DNA from: Gammaproteobacteria bacterium RIFCSPHIGHO2_12_FULL_41_20
GTDB taxonomy: Bacteria; Pseudomonadota; Gammaproteobacteria; DSM-16500
Reading direction: 5' to 3'
Length of the DNA stretch: 44,562 nt
Assembly: GCA_001801575.1 (NCBI GenBank)
Contig: MGYC01000036.1
Coordinates: 10,671-55,232, forward strand
Positions 32,650 to 41,042 of this stretch are shown here, piece by piece. A program made the position numbers and the translations under genes. The notes below the pieces were generated by a model. It worked only from the letters and a program-made list of their open reading frames with translations, did no database searches and was not told the DNA's origin. Position 1 is the first letter of the stretch, and every line of letters begins with the position of its first letter.

Positions 32650-34407
32650 ATGAAACAACATCTCGAGGAATTAATTTTAGCGGCATTAAACACATTGCAG
32701 GCCCAAGGGGAGTTCTCCTTGAGCTCTATTCCGCCTTTGCAGATCGATACGACCAAAGATAAACAGCATGGTGATTTTGCTACGAATATTGCTTTAGTTT
32801 TAGCCAAACCATTACAACGTAAGCCACGTGAGATAGCAGAAAAAATTGTGCACGCTTTACCTGTTTCACCCAACGTGGCCAAGGTGGAAATTGCTGGTCC
32901 AGGATTTATTAATTTTTTTAGCTCTATGCAAGCGCTGTCCGATGTTGTTCCTGCCATTTTAGCTGCTCAAGATAAATTTGGTCATTGCCAATTAGGGCAA
33001 AGTAAGCGAGTGCACATTGAATTTGTGTCTGCTAACCCTACGGGACCTTTGCATGTGGGTCATGGCCGTCATGCCGCATACGGTGACACAGTAGGAAACC
33101 TATTAAAAGCAGTGGGGTTTAGTGTACATAAAGAATATTATGTGAATGATGCAGGCCGGCAGATGGATATTTTGGCGGCCAGTGTTTGGTTGCGTTATCT
33201 CACGTTGTGTGGCGAGACTATTATTTTTCCTACTAATGCATATCGCGGTGGATATGTGGTAGATATTGCCAAGGTATTACATGCACAGCAAGACAAACGT
33301 TTGCATATGGCGGCGGCAGTAGTTTTTAAAGATTTACCCAGAGATGAACCAGAAGGCGGAGATAAAGAAGAGTATATCAATGCATTAATAATACGTGCGC
33401 AGCAATTATTGGGGGATGGCTACAAGGTGGTTTTTGATTGCGGATTGCATGCTATACAGCAAGATATTCATGATGATTTAGTGGAATTAGGCGTAGTGTT
33501 TGACACTTGGTTTTCTGAGCGTGATTTTATTAAGACGGATGTAGTCAATAATTTGATAGCGACATGGAAGCAACAGGGGTATGTGTATGAGCGCGAAGGT
33601 GCTTATTGGTTTCGCTCCACCGATTTTGGTGATGAAAAAGATCGTGTCATTGAGCGCTCTAATGGCCAACGTACTTATTTTGCTAATGATGCAGCTTACC
33701 ATATCGATAAGTTTCATCGTGGGTTTGATAAGGAGGTTTGGATTGTCGGTGCTGATCATCATGGCTATGTACCGCGTGTGCGTGCAGCGTTACAAGCAGG
33801 CGGCATTGATGTTAATAATTTTTCTGCGCAACTCGTGCAATTTGTCACATTATATCGAGGCAAAGAGCAAGTGCAAATGTCAACCCGAGGTGGGGAGTTT
33901 GTAACCTTGCGTGAGTTACGTGCAGAAGTTGGGAATGATGCTGCTCGATTTTTTTATGTGATGCGTAAATGCGAGCAACACATGGATTTTGATTTAGATT
34001 TAGCAAAATCGCAATCAAATGATAATCCTATCTACTACATCCAGTATGCACATGCACGTATTTGTAGTGTGTTTCGGCAGTTAGCAGAGCGCGGTGGTCA
34101 GTATGATCAAACCATAGGCTTGGCACATTTACACTTACTGACAGAATCTTACGAGCGCCAGTTATTGACTCGATTAGGACACTACCCACAGGTTATTGCT
34201 AATGCAGCCTTACAGTACGAACCACATTTGCTTACTCATTATTTGCGTGACCTAGCTACAGATTTTCATGCTTATTATAATTCACATCAATTTTTAACAG
34301 ATGATATTGGGTTGCGTTACGCACGCTTGGCGCTGATTACTGCTACTCGTCAAATCTTAATAAATGGATTAAAGTTAATAGGTGTACAGGCTCCGGATAG
34401 CATGTAA
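32650..34407 (+). CDS. argS: Arginyl-tRNA synthetase ArgS
   Basis: This class Ia synthetase charges tRNA-Arg. From ATG 32650 it has 585 residues. The N-terminal Add-1 domain includes TKDKQHGDFATNIAL. The HIGH motif is HVGH in NPTGPLHVGHGRHAAYGDT, and the KMSKS-like motif is QMSTRGGEF. The C-terminal anticodon-binding domain is present. ATG 32620 would add ten residues and is directly behind the leader ORF stop; the shorter start agrees better with the family. The SPOR gene begins right after the stop. Confidence 0.97.
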   Translation: MKQHLEELILAALNTLQAQGEFSLSSIPPLQIDTTKDKQHGDFATNIALVLAKPLQRKPREIAEKIVHALPVSPNVAKVEIAGPGFINFFSSMQALSDVVPAILAAQDKFGHCQLGQSKRVHIEFVSANPTGPLHVGHGRHAAYGDTVGNLLKAVGFSVHKEYYVNDAGRQMDILAASVWLRYLTLCGETIIFPTNAYRGGYVVDIAKVLHAQQDKRLHMAAAVVFKDLPRDEPEGGDKEEYINALIIRAQQLLGDGYKVVFDCGLHAIQQDIHDDLVELGVVFDTWFSERDFIKTDVVNNLIATWKQQGYVYEREGAYWFRSTDFGDEKDRVIERSNGQRTYFANDAAYHIDKFHRGFDKEVWIVGADHHGYVPRVRAALQAGGIDVNNFSAQLVQFVTLYRGKEQVQMSTRGGEFVTLRELRAEVGNDAARFFYVMRKCEQHMDFDLDLAKSQSNDNPIYYIQYAHARICSVFRQLAERGGQYDQTIGLAHLHLLTESYERQLLTRLGHYPQVIANAALQYEPHLLTHYLRDLATDFHAYYNSHQFLTDDIGLRYARLALITATRQILINGLKLIGVQAPDSM

Positions 34408-35127
34408 ATGAATATGACTAGGGATGGAAAAAAACAAGTATTTGCAGCAAGACGTGCTTTGCCAAAAAGGCAATGGCGTGGCTTGTTAACTATATTGTCG
34501 CTGAGTATTGTGGTAGGTATGGGCGGCGGTATAATATATAAACAATCATCGTCTTCACATCTATTTGTTGATTATGGGATGCGTTTTTCACACTGGTTGT
34601 ATCAGTTATGGCATAAACCTACTTCCCCTGTACTGGCTAAGGTAAAACGTATTGTTAACCGACCTAGCGAACCACCACCTATTCATTTTGAATTTTACAC
34701 GGCATTAGCCAATGCGGAAGTGCCACTGCCGTCATTACCACCGCCGGTTTCTGCTGCGGTGAATGTGCCAACAACGATGGCTGCTACCGTTGTTTCTACC
34801 GAAACGGTGATTAAAAACCCTATGCTTTCTGTAGAGCATGGCAATGCAGAATTACCCGATGCGGGCGAGCGATATATGGTGCAACTGGGCGTTTTTGAGG
34901 AAGCTAGTGGCGCAGCACGTTTGCGTTCTGCTTTGGCAGAGGTGGGGTTTGCCAGTGAGGTTGTTAAAACAGCAAAAAACAAACGTACTTTATATCGAGT
35001 GCAACAAGGTCCTTTTACGAATCAAGTACAAGCACGTGCCATGCAGCAGCGCCTACAAAAGCGTGGCATCACCAGTATTATTCACAGAGAGAAGGTGCAG
35101 GAGTTCCTGCTGAAGACGGTGCGCTGA
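34408..35127 (+). CDS. SPOR-domain membrane protein
   Basis: The protein has 239 residues. One membrane helix (LLTILSLSIVVGMGGGIIY) follows a basic N-terminus. A proline-rich linker (SEPPPIHFEF, PLPSLPPPVS) leads to a C-terminal SPOR domain from about residue 152 (YMVQLGVFEEASGAARLRSA ... LYRVQQGPFTNQVQARAM). SPOR domains bind denuded peptidoglycan at division septa, so an FtsN-like envelope role is likely. It sits directly after argS, a common arrangement. The last nine codons and the stop lie in the left arm of a perfect 58-bp palindrome, so the C-terminus is probably altered by that insertion. Confidence 0.93.
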   Translation: MNMTRDGKKQVFAARRALPKRQWRGLLTILSLSIVVGMGGGIIYKQSSSSHLFVDYGMRFSHWLYQLWHKPTSPVLAKVKRIVNRPSEPPPIHFEFYTALANAEVPLPSLPPPVSAAVNVPTTMAATVVSTETVIKNPMLSVEHGNAELPDAGERYMVQLGVFEEASGAARLRSALAEVGFASEVVKTAKNKRTLYRVQQGPFTNQVQARAMQQRLQKRGITSIIHREKVQEFLLKTVR

Positions 35128-35228
35128 TCCTTCGCTAACGCTCAGGATGACAATTTGATAGTTTAATTGCCAAATTGTCATCCTGAGCGTTAGCGAAGGA
35201 TCAGCGCACCGTCTTCAGCAGGAACTCC
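35100..35228. repeat. Perfect 58-bp palindrome E between the SPOR gene and yicC
   Basis: The arms 35100-35157 and 35171-35228 are exact inverted repeats of 58 nt with a 13-nt loop. The inner part contains the dispersed repeat word ATCCTTCGC...CTCAGGATGAC also seen near 18838 and 19081. The left arm holds the last 28 bases of the SPOR gene. A clean target duplication is not seen; CAGGAG occurs at 35098 and 35228 but does not abut the arms symmetrically. In RNA this would be a very stable stem between two co-directional genes. Confidence 0.9.
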
Positions 35229-35260
35229 AGGAGGGCATATTTTGATAAACGAGGTGAAGC

Positions 35261-36127
35261 ATGTTGTATAGCATGACAGGATTTGCGCGTGCGCAGAGCC
35301 AAGGAGATTGGGGTGGCGCTATTTGTGAGTTGCGATCTATTAACCATCGTTATTTAGAAATCAGTGTTTATCTTCCGGAGATGTTACAGGTTTTGGAAGG
35401 TGCTGTGCGTGATTGTTTAAAGCAACAGATAAAGCGTGGAAAAGTAGAATGTAAGATACGCTATCAACCTAGTGAAGTTTTACAGACTGATATGGTAGTG
35501 CATACGGCATTAGTGAAACAGCTTGCGCAGGCAAGTGAGGTGGTTTCTGAGTTTTGTATGAATTTAGCACCAGCTTCAACAATAGATATTTTGCGCTGGC
35601 CTGGAGTGTTAAAAACCACAGAGATGGATACGGCAGATATACAAGTAGAAATGGTTGCTTTGATAGAAAAAGCGGTACAAGACTTATTAGCTGCACGTGC
35701 GCGTGAAGGACAAGAACTAAAAGAATTATTTTTACAGCGTGTGCATGCCATGCAGTTAGAAGTGGCGAAGGTTAAACAACGTGCTCCGGATGTTATTCGT
35801 GCGCAACGCGAACAATTGTTACAGCGTTTTGTCGATGCGCAAGTGACTTTGGATGCAAATCGTTTAGAGCAAGAGATGGTGTTATTCGCGCAAAAAATAG
35901 ATGTGATGGAAGAGCTGGAACGTTTAGAAACACATCTTCGTGAGATTCAGCGCGTCTTAAAGCAAGGTGGTGTGGTTGGACGACGTTTAGATTTTCTCAT
36001 GCAAGAGTTGAATCGCGAAGCCAATACCTTGGGTTCGAAAGCGGTGGTAACTGATGCGATTCATGCGGCGGTAGAATTGAAGGTATTGATTGAGCAAATG
36101 CGCGAGCAAGTGCAGAATATTGAGTAA
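35261..36127 (+). CDS. yicC: YicC family endoribonuclease
   Basis: The protein has 288 residues. The N-terminus (MLYSMTGFARA) and the stretch ELRSINHRYLEISVYLPE are typical YicC. The C-terminal half includes ANRLEQEMVLFAQKIDVMEEL, RLDFLMQELNREANTLGSKA and ELKVLIEQMREQVQNIE, the DUF1732 domain. E. coli YicC is an RNase. GAGGTG precedes the ATG. A 58-bp hairpin lies directly upstream and might affect its expression. Confidence 0.96.
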   Translation: MLYSMTGFARAQSQGDWGGAICELRSINHRYLEISVYLPEMLQVLEGAVRDCLKQQIKRGKVECKIRYQPSEVLQTDMVVHTALVKQLAQASEVVSEFCMNLAPASTIDILRWPGVLKTTEMDTADIQVEMVALIEKAVQDLLAARAREGQELKELFLQRVHAMQLEVAKVKQRAPDVIRAQREQLLQRFVDAQVTLDANRLEQEMVLFAQKIDVMEELERLETHLREIQRVLKQGGVVGRRLDFLMQELNREANTLGSKAVVTDAIHAAVELKVLIEQMREQVQNIE

Positions 36128-36162
36128 ACATGGATTTTCATACTTAATATAAGGGAGGATTT

Positions 36163-36495
36163 ATGCTAGTTACTACGACTATGGATGTGACAGGATGTCG
36201 TATTGTGGAATATAAAGGTATTGTGCGTGGCATTATTGTGCGTTCACCGACTATTATGCAAAGTTTTTTCGGTAGCATTAAAAATATTGTTGGTGGTCAG
36301 ATTGGTGCTTTCACAAAAATGTGTGAACAAGCACGTGAACAAGCTTATGAGTTAATGATCCAGCATGCGGTAGAAATGGGAGCGAATGCGATTATTGGCA
36401 TGCGTTATGATGCTTCTGATTTGTCTGGACGTTATGCAGCAACGGAAGTGTTGTGTTACGGCACAGCGGTGGTTATTGACCATGCTAAAGCTTGA
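36163..36495 (+). CDS. YbjQ-like UPF0145 protein
   Basis: The protein has 110 residues. It matches the UPF0145/YbjQ family: GIVRGIIVRSPTIMQ, AREQAYELMIQHAVEMGANAIIGMRYD and AATEVLCYGTAVVI. The family forms pentameric beta-alpha rings of unknown role. GGGAGG precedes the ATG. The 3' end overlaps the convergent pgpA gene by 40 nt. Confidence 0.93.
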   Translation: MLVTTTMDVTGCRIVEYKGIVRGIIVRSPTIMQSFFGSIKNIVGGQIGAFTKMCEQAREQAYELMIQHAVEMGANAIIGMRYDASDLSGRYAATEVLCYGTAVVIDHAKA

Positions 36496-37010
36496 ATAAT
36501 CACCAGTCCATATATACCGGCCAGAATGTCATCCAATACCATACCTATGCCGCCAGGAACTTTTTGGTCAAGCCAGTGGATGGGCCAAGGTTTCCAAATG
36601 TCAAACAAACGGAATAAAGCAAATCCAACGATTATCCACAGCCAATGTGGTGGTGCATGAATCATAGTCACAAGAAAGCCGATAATTTCATCAATATTCA
36701 TGCCGGGATGATCATGAACGTGGATTTCTTTACTCAGAATATCACATAATTTCATGCTTACTATTGCGCAGAGTAACACGATAGTTAGATATGCGTAGAA
36801 GGGCAGCGGTTGTAGTAATAGATAAAACGGGATGGCAATGAGCGTACCAAACGTGCCAGGGGCGATCGGTAGTGCGCCAGTACCAAAGCCAAATGCCACA
36901 AAATAAGAGGGTTTTTGCCAGATAGCAGCAGGAATGGGTGGCAAGCTGCGTGATGGAATTATTTTTTTTTGTAGCCAATTAAAAATGTTGATAGCCTTGT
37001 GTTTTCCCAT
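36456..37010 (-). CDS. pgpA: Phosphatidylglycerophosphatase A
   Basis: PgpA removes the phosphate from phosphatidylglycerophosphate to give phosphatidylglycerol at the inner membrane. From ATG 37010 it has 184 residues. Signatures are FGFGTGALPIAPGTFGT, DHPGMNIDEIIGF and RLFDIWKPWPIHWLD followed by GIGMVLDDILAG. Several membrane helices are visible. An ATG at 37025 is possible, but GGAAG is better placed for 37010. It overlaps thiL by 32 nt and is the last gene of nrdR-nusB-thiL-pgpA. Confidence 0.96.
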   Translation of the reverse strand: MGKHKAINIFNWLQKKIIPSRSLPPIPAAIWQKPSYFVAFGFGTGALPIAPGTFGTLIAIPFYLLLQPLPFYAYLTIVLLCAIVSMKLCDILSKEIHVHDHPGMNIDEIIGFLVTMIHAPPHWLWIIVGFALFRLFDIWKPWPIHWLDQKVPGGIGMVLDDILAGIYGLVIIQALAWSITTAVP

Positions 37011-37935
37011 GATATTTACTTCCATCGCGATATTGTAAAATTAGCCCTGCTTGTTCTGTTACTATACCTACTTGCGTAATAGGACAATGTTGTGTGGCAA
37101 GATGCATGATTTGGGCATGTTTTTCTGCTGGAGCAGTGAAGCATAGCTCAAAATCTTCGCCTGCTGTTAATGCGAGCGAGATAGCATGATCAGCAGAGAG
37201 GGTAGCCAGCATTGCCGCAGATAACGGCAGATTATCCACATTGATGATAGCGCCTTTTTGGCTGCGCTCCAAGATGTGCATTAAATCTGCAGCAAAGCCA
37301 TCAGAAATATCAATAGCTGCGTGGGCAATATGACGCAGCTTTTCCCCTAATGGTAGGCGTGGTTCAGGATGATAGAACTGCTGGAGTGGCTTTGTTTGAT
37401 GCTGTGGCGGTAGCAAGATTTGCTTTTGTAGAAAACACAATCCTAATCCTGCATCACCTAAGGTGCCTGTGACATAAATGCTATCTCCAGTTTTTGCTCC
37501 TGAACGTAATAATGCTTGATTACAAGGGATCAAGCCATGTAATTGCACGGTAATGGTTAATGGGCCATGGGTTAAATCGCCGCCGATGAGTTGCACTGCA
37601 TGGTAATCTGCTAACTCAAAAAAACCACGGCAAAATTCGCTTAACCATAGTTGCTCGGCGGTGGGTAAAGTTAGTGCGAGTGTAGCCCAAGCAGGTGTCG
37701 CTCCCATGGCGGCTAAATCACTTAAATTTACTGCAAGAGACTTATAACCAATGTCATAGGGTGTAGTGTCTTCTGGGAAGTGAATGCCATTCACTAGCGT
37801 GTCTGTAGTTATTACCAGTTGATGTTGGGTTGGCACGGTGACAATGGCGGCATCATCACCAATGCTGATGGCGACATCGGTGCGAGAGGCAAGATGATTA
37901 GCGAAAAAACGCTTAATGATTGTAAATTCGTTCAA
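36979..37935 (-). CDS. thiL: Thiamine-monophosphate kinase ThiL
   Basis: ThiL phosphorylates thiamine monophosphate to thiamine diphosphate. The protein has 318 residues with the PurM-like fold: SIGDDAAIVTV, TTDTLVNGIHFPEDT, GYKSLAVNLSDLAAMGA and AIDISDGFAADLMHIL, plus LTAGEDFELCFTAP. It starts with TTG at 37935, overlapping the nusB stop by 4 nt, which suggests coupled translation. Confidence 0.97.
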   Translation of the reverse strand: MNEFTIIKRFFANHLASRTDVAISIGDDAAIVTVPTQHQLVITTDTLVNGIHFPEDTTPYDIGYKSLAVNLSDLAAMGATPAWATLALTLPTAEQLWLSEFCRGFFELADYHAVQLIGGDLTHGPLTITVQLHGLIPCNQALLRSGAKTGDSIYVTGTLGDAGLGLCFLQKQILLPPQHQTKPLQQFYHPEPRLPLGEKLRHIAHAAIDISDGFAADLMHILERSQKGAIINVDNLPLSAAMLATLSADHAISLALTAGEDFELCFTAPAEKHAQIMHLATQHCPITQVGIVTEQAGLILQYRDGSKYHGKTQGYQHF

Positions 37936-38390
37936 GATGACGTCTTTTTTTCACCTATTTCATGGGCTCTTATTTTTCTAGCCACCTGGTCTAGTACCCC
38001 ATTGACAAACTTATAGCCTTCTACCGAGCCAAATTTTTTAGTTAATTCTAATGCTTCATTGATGATAACTCGATAGGGGACATCGGGGCGTTTTGTGAGT
38101 TCATAAATGGCCAAGCGTAATACTGCCAGTTCAACAGGATCCAACTCATGTAACTGGCGTTTGAGATAAGGATGCATATGCTCGTCTAATGTTTTTTGCT
38201 CACTGACAATACCATGGAGTAATTCTTTGAAATACTCAAGGTCTACTTGCTTGCTGATTTGGTGTTTTAAGAATTGATTTTCGATGTCTGTACCTGATGC
38301 GCCAGTTAATTGCCATTGGTAAAGGGCTTGCACTGCGTAGTGTCGTGCGTTATGCCGGGCTTGGGGGTTGATCCGCTTATTTTCTGGCAT
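37932..38390 (-). CDS. nusB: Transcription antitermination factor NusB
   Basis: NusB binds boxA RNA with NusE in rRNA antitermination. The protein has 152 residues and shows [16 protein letters not shown] at the start, [16 protein letters not shown] and [18 protein letters not shown], and the end [14 protein letters not shown]. It overlaps nrdR by 14 nt. In many gammaproteobacteria riboflavin genes separate nrdR and nusB; here they are absent. A matching boxA is at 44519 in this window. Confidence 0.97.
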   Translation of the reverse strand: MPENKRINPQARHNARHYAVQALYQWQLTGASGTDIENQFLKHQISKQVDLEYFKELLHGIVSEQKTLDEHMHPYLKRQLHELDPVELAVLRLAIYELTKRPDVPYRVIINEALELTKKFGSVEGYKFVNGVLDQVARKIRAHEIGEKKTSS

Positions 38391-38859
38391 GTGATTTTAC
38401 TCGTTTTGTTTTTTTAGTTAGGCGGCTGATTTCTTTACGAAATGCGTGAATGTCCTCAAAGGAGTGATAAACAGACGCAAACCGCACGTATGCCACTGGA
38501 TCTAGATGGCGCAGTTCTTCCATGACCCAATCACCCATTTGCGCGGAGGAAACCTCGCGTTCACCGGTGGCCCATGCTTTATGCATGATACGGCTAATGG
38601 CGCTTTCTACTAGCTCTGTGCTAACTGGGCGCTTTTCTAGTGCGCGTAACATGCCAGAACGCAGCTTATCTTCATTGAACACATCACGTCGTCCATCACG
38701 TTTAATGATACGTGGTAGTGATAACTCGGCTGTTTCATAAGTAGTAAAGCGTTCTTCACAGGTAAAACATTCACGTCTCCGCCTGGTTTGGTTGCTTTCG
38801 CGCATCAAGCGGGAATCAATTACCTTGGTATCGCTGGCGTTACAGAATGGGCAATGCAT
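38377..38859 (-). CDS. nrdR: Transcriptional repressor NrdR
   Basis: NrdR represses ribonucleotide reductase genes. The protein has 160 residues: a zinc-finger N-terminus ([17 protein letters not shown] ... [16 protein letters not shown]) and an ATP-cone domain ([20 protein letters not shown]). It is the first gene of the minus-strand nrdR-nusB-thiL-pgpA operon. The gene glyA, often upstream, is not present. Confidence 0.97.
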   Translation of the reverse strand: MHCPFCNASDTKVIDSRLMRESNQTRRRRECFTCEERFTTYETAELSLPRIIKRDGRRDVFNEDKLRSGMLRALEKRPVSTELVESAISRIMHKAWATGEREVSSAQMGDWVMEELRHLDPVAYVRFASVYHSFEDIHAFRKEISRLTKKTKRVKSHARK

Positions 38860-39187
38860 AATCCTAGAAGCGGCAGTTGATTTGCGTTTAAAATTCGTAC
38901 CCAGTTGCTGTTCCTAGGATAATGCACTTTAGCTGCTCCCATATCGAAGCCGAGTGTATCTGAATCATCGCCTAGATGCTACTGGTAGTCTACATTACGT
39001 ATATGACTTATAGGTTTAGCAATGGAGAGTTGGAAGGGGTCAGGCCCCGCAGTTTTATCGGGGCCTGACCCCTTCCAACTCGGACGCGGATCGTAGTAGC
39101 GGTGTAACCAGACTAAAAACTCTTGGTGTAATCACTATTTCAGTATTAAACTAAAAATACTCAATAATGGATGATGGAGTACCAGTT
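38860..39187. other. Gene-free region upstream of nrdR and of the membrane protein gene
   Basis: This divergent region carries palindrome F (39027-39081). The remainder, 38860-39026 and 39082-39166, shows no gene and no clear promoter pair that I can support. Confidence 0.5.
39027..39081. repeat. Perfect palindrome F with GGGGTCAGG word
   Basis: The arms 39027-39049 and 39059-39081 are exact inverted repeats of 23 nt with a 9-nt loop. They contain GGGGTCAGGCC, a word shared with palindrome G. There is no flanking direct repeat, which fits REP-type elements spread by IS200/IS605-like (RAYT) transposases better than classic MITEs; this is inference. Confidence 0.85.
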
Positions 39188-39967
39188 ATGTCTTCAATAG
39201 GACGTTTAGTGAATGGAGTGGCTGCGCCTTATAATTTTGCTATTTTAGAAGTATATAAAGAAGCCTGGCATAAGGTAAAAGGATTTAAAGCGGTATTATG
39301 GGGTGGATTTATTATTTATGTCCTTATTGCTATTGCTTTACTACTTTTAACGAAATTAGTCGGATTTCTTTCCCTCACGGCTTTCGGTGAAAACTCTACC
39401 CAATCTATTGTTGCAGTGGCAAATGGAATTGTGACTTTAGCAAAATACCCGCTCTATGCAGGGTTATTAATGATGGGGATAAAGCATGTAGCTAGTCAAA
39501 CAGTGCGGTCGTCTATGGTGATCGACTATTATCGAAAAATGTGGCATATCATCGGCGCCGGGGTAGTAGCCGTTGTGGTCGTTTGTATTTTTGCTATTTT
39601 ATCTGCGGTGTTGTTGGGATTGGCAAAGGGGGAAATAGGCGCTGTATTACGCTGTATTTATTCGCTGCTTGGTGGTGTATTTGCGGTGATTAGTATTTAT
39701 TTGGTTTTATGCTATAAATTTGTATTAGCTTTAGCGGCAGAAAAAGATATGGGTATTTGGCATACCTTAGAAGTATCACGTAAAGCAGTGACCCAGCATT
39801 GGTTTAAAATATTTTTTACTGTAGTTGGCTGGATGATTATTGTGTTGATTAGCTGTATTCCGGCATTTCTAGGATTAATTTGGACATTGCCCTGGAGCTA
39901 CTGCATATACGGCGTATTGTATCGTACTATTTTTGGCGTTGAGCCCCCTAGTACAACGATTCACTGA
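39188..39967 (+). CDS. Integral membrane protein of unknown function
   Basis: I do not recognise the family with certainty. From ATG 39188, with GGAG 9 nt upstream, it has 259 residues. About five or six membrane helices are visible, for example FIIYVLIAIALLLLTKLVGF, VVAVVVVCIFAILSAVLLGL and FTVVGWMIIVLISCIPAFLG. A segment before the last pair (WHTLEVSRKAVTQHWFKIF) is typical of small envelope proteins with a stress or lipid role in Legionellales, but no motif fixes a function. The gene is flanked by two palindromes of the same type (F and G). An earlier ATG at 39167 is less likely. Confidence 0.8.
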   Translation: MSSIGRLVNGVAAPYNFAILEVYKEAWHKVKGFKAVLWGGFIIYVLIAIALLLLTKLVGFLSLTAFGENSTQSIVAVANGIVTLAKYPLYAGLLMMGIKHVASQTVRSSMVIDYYRKMWHIIGAGVVAVVVVCIFAILSAVLLGLAKGEIGAVLRCIYSLLGGVFAVISIYLVLCYKFVLALAAEKDMGIWHTLEVSRKAVTQHWFKIFFTVVGWMIIVLISCIPAFLGLIWTLPWSYCIYGVLYRTIFGVEPPSTTIH

Positions 39968-39983
39968 TTTTGTCCTAGCCTTC

Positions 39984-40095
39984 TAGCCCCTTCTTCCTCA
40001 ATGGGGTCAGGTGCTAACATGCAGTATGTTGTTTTATTTTCAGGCAGCAACATACTGCATGTTAGCACCTGACCCCATTGAGGAAGAAGGGGCTA
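39984..40095. repeat. Perfect 48-bp palindrome G with GGGGTCAGG word
   Basis: The arms 39984-40031 and 40048-40095 are exact inverted repeats of 48 nt with a 16-nt loop. They share GGGGTCAGG with palindrome F. No target duplication is seen. It lies between the convergent membrane protein and ispA genes. An outer pair AGCCTTC/GAAGGCT (39977 and 40110) partly extends it. Confidence 0.9.
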
Positions 40096-40130
40096 ACAAA
40101 ACAGAGAGAGAAGGCTTAACAAACTCTTGT

Positions 40131-41042
40131 CTACTGCCTTCTCTTTAATACCATCATCGCCAACTCTCGTAACAGCTCTGCTCTTTCTCCTAAGGGCGTG
40201 ATAGCCGCTAGTGCGGTATGAAATAAGTCATCCACATGCTTTTTGGCTGTATCAAGACCATGTATGGCAGCATAAGTTATTTTTTGATTGGCCGCATCCA
40301 AGCCTTGTGGTTTTCCTATGGCTACTCCAGTGTTTTCCATATCTAAAATATCATCCTGGATTTGAAAAGCCAGGCCTAGGTTATCAGCAAAGCAGGCTAG
40401 ATTATTTTTTATCTCAAGATTGATTTTGTTCACGCAAAATGTAGCAAGTGTGACACTGGCCGATAACAATGCGCCAGTTTTTAGTCGATAGATAGTATGT
40501 AATTCATCCGGTGCAATGGTTTTTTGCATTGCAGTTATATCCAATGCTTGGCCTGCTACCATGCCATAAGGACCGCCAGCCTGGCTTAGCACATGTATCA
40601 TTTGTAGTCGATTCTTTTCAGTCAAGGAGGGCGGCGCAGGATGTTGCGCAATAACATCAAAGGCTAAGGGTTGCAATGCGTCTCCAGCTAAAATTGCCAT
40701 GGCTTCGCCAAATACTTTATGGCAAGCAGGTTTGCCGCGACGTAAATTCGCATTATCCATGGCGGGTAAGTCATCATGAATTAGCGAGTACGTATGTATA
40801 AGCTCAATAGCGCAAGCAGGTAAATCCAAGCAATCCACCGGGGCACTAATGGCATGCCCGGTAGCATAGACTAACAAAGGGCGGATATTTTTGCTTGGGC
40901 TGAATACGCTATGTTGTATTGCTTTGCGTAATGCGGGCACGGAAATTTTGTCGAGGTATAACGCAAATAGTTTTTCTAGGCGTTGCTGACACTGTACCGT
41001 AAAGGTTTGCAGAGGAGATTTCAATTGTCTAGGCTGTGCCAT
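40131..41042 (-). CDS. ispA: Polyprenyl synthetase, farnesyl diphosphate synthase type
   Basis: IspA condenses DMAPP with two IPP units to FPP. The protein has 303 residues. The first Asp-rich motif is in LIHDDLPAMDNANLRRGKP and the second in AFQIQDDILDMEN. ARGs after the first motif (LRRGKP) are typical. It overlaps xseB by 14 nt. In many bacteria dxs follows ispA; here palindrome G and an unrelated gene follow, which fits use of the mevalonate pathway encoded at 19834-25100. Confidence 0.96.
   Translation of the reverse strand: MAQPRQLKSPLQTFTVQCQQRLEKLFALYLDKISVPALRKAIQHSVFSPSKNIRPLLVYATGHAISAPVDCLDLPACAIELIHTYSLIHDDLPAMDNANLRRGKPACHKVFGEAMAILAGDALQPLAFDVIAQHPAPPSLTEKNRLQMIHVLSQAGGPYGMVAGQALDITAMQKTIAPDELHTIYRLKTGALLSASVTLATFCVNKINLEIKNNLACFADNLGLAFQIQDDILDMENTGVAIGKPQGLDAANQKITYAAIHGLDTAKKHVDDLFHTALAAITPLGERAELLRELAMMVLKRRQ

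Noticed and set aside
32466-32957. 163-codon minus-strand frame over the argS start
   Set aside because: It overlaps the ArgS N-terminal domain, which is clear on the plus strand, and has no supported start.
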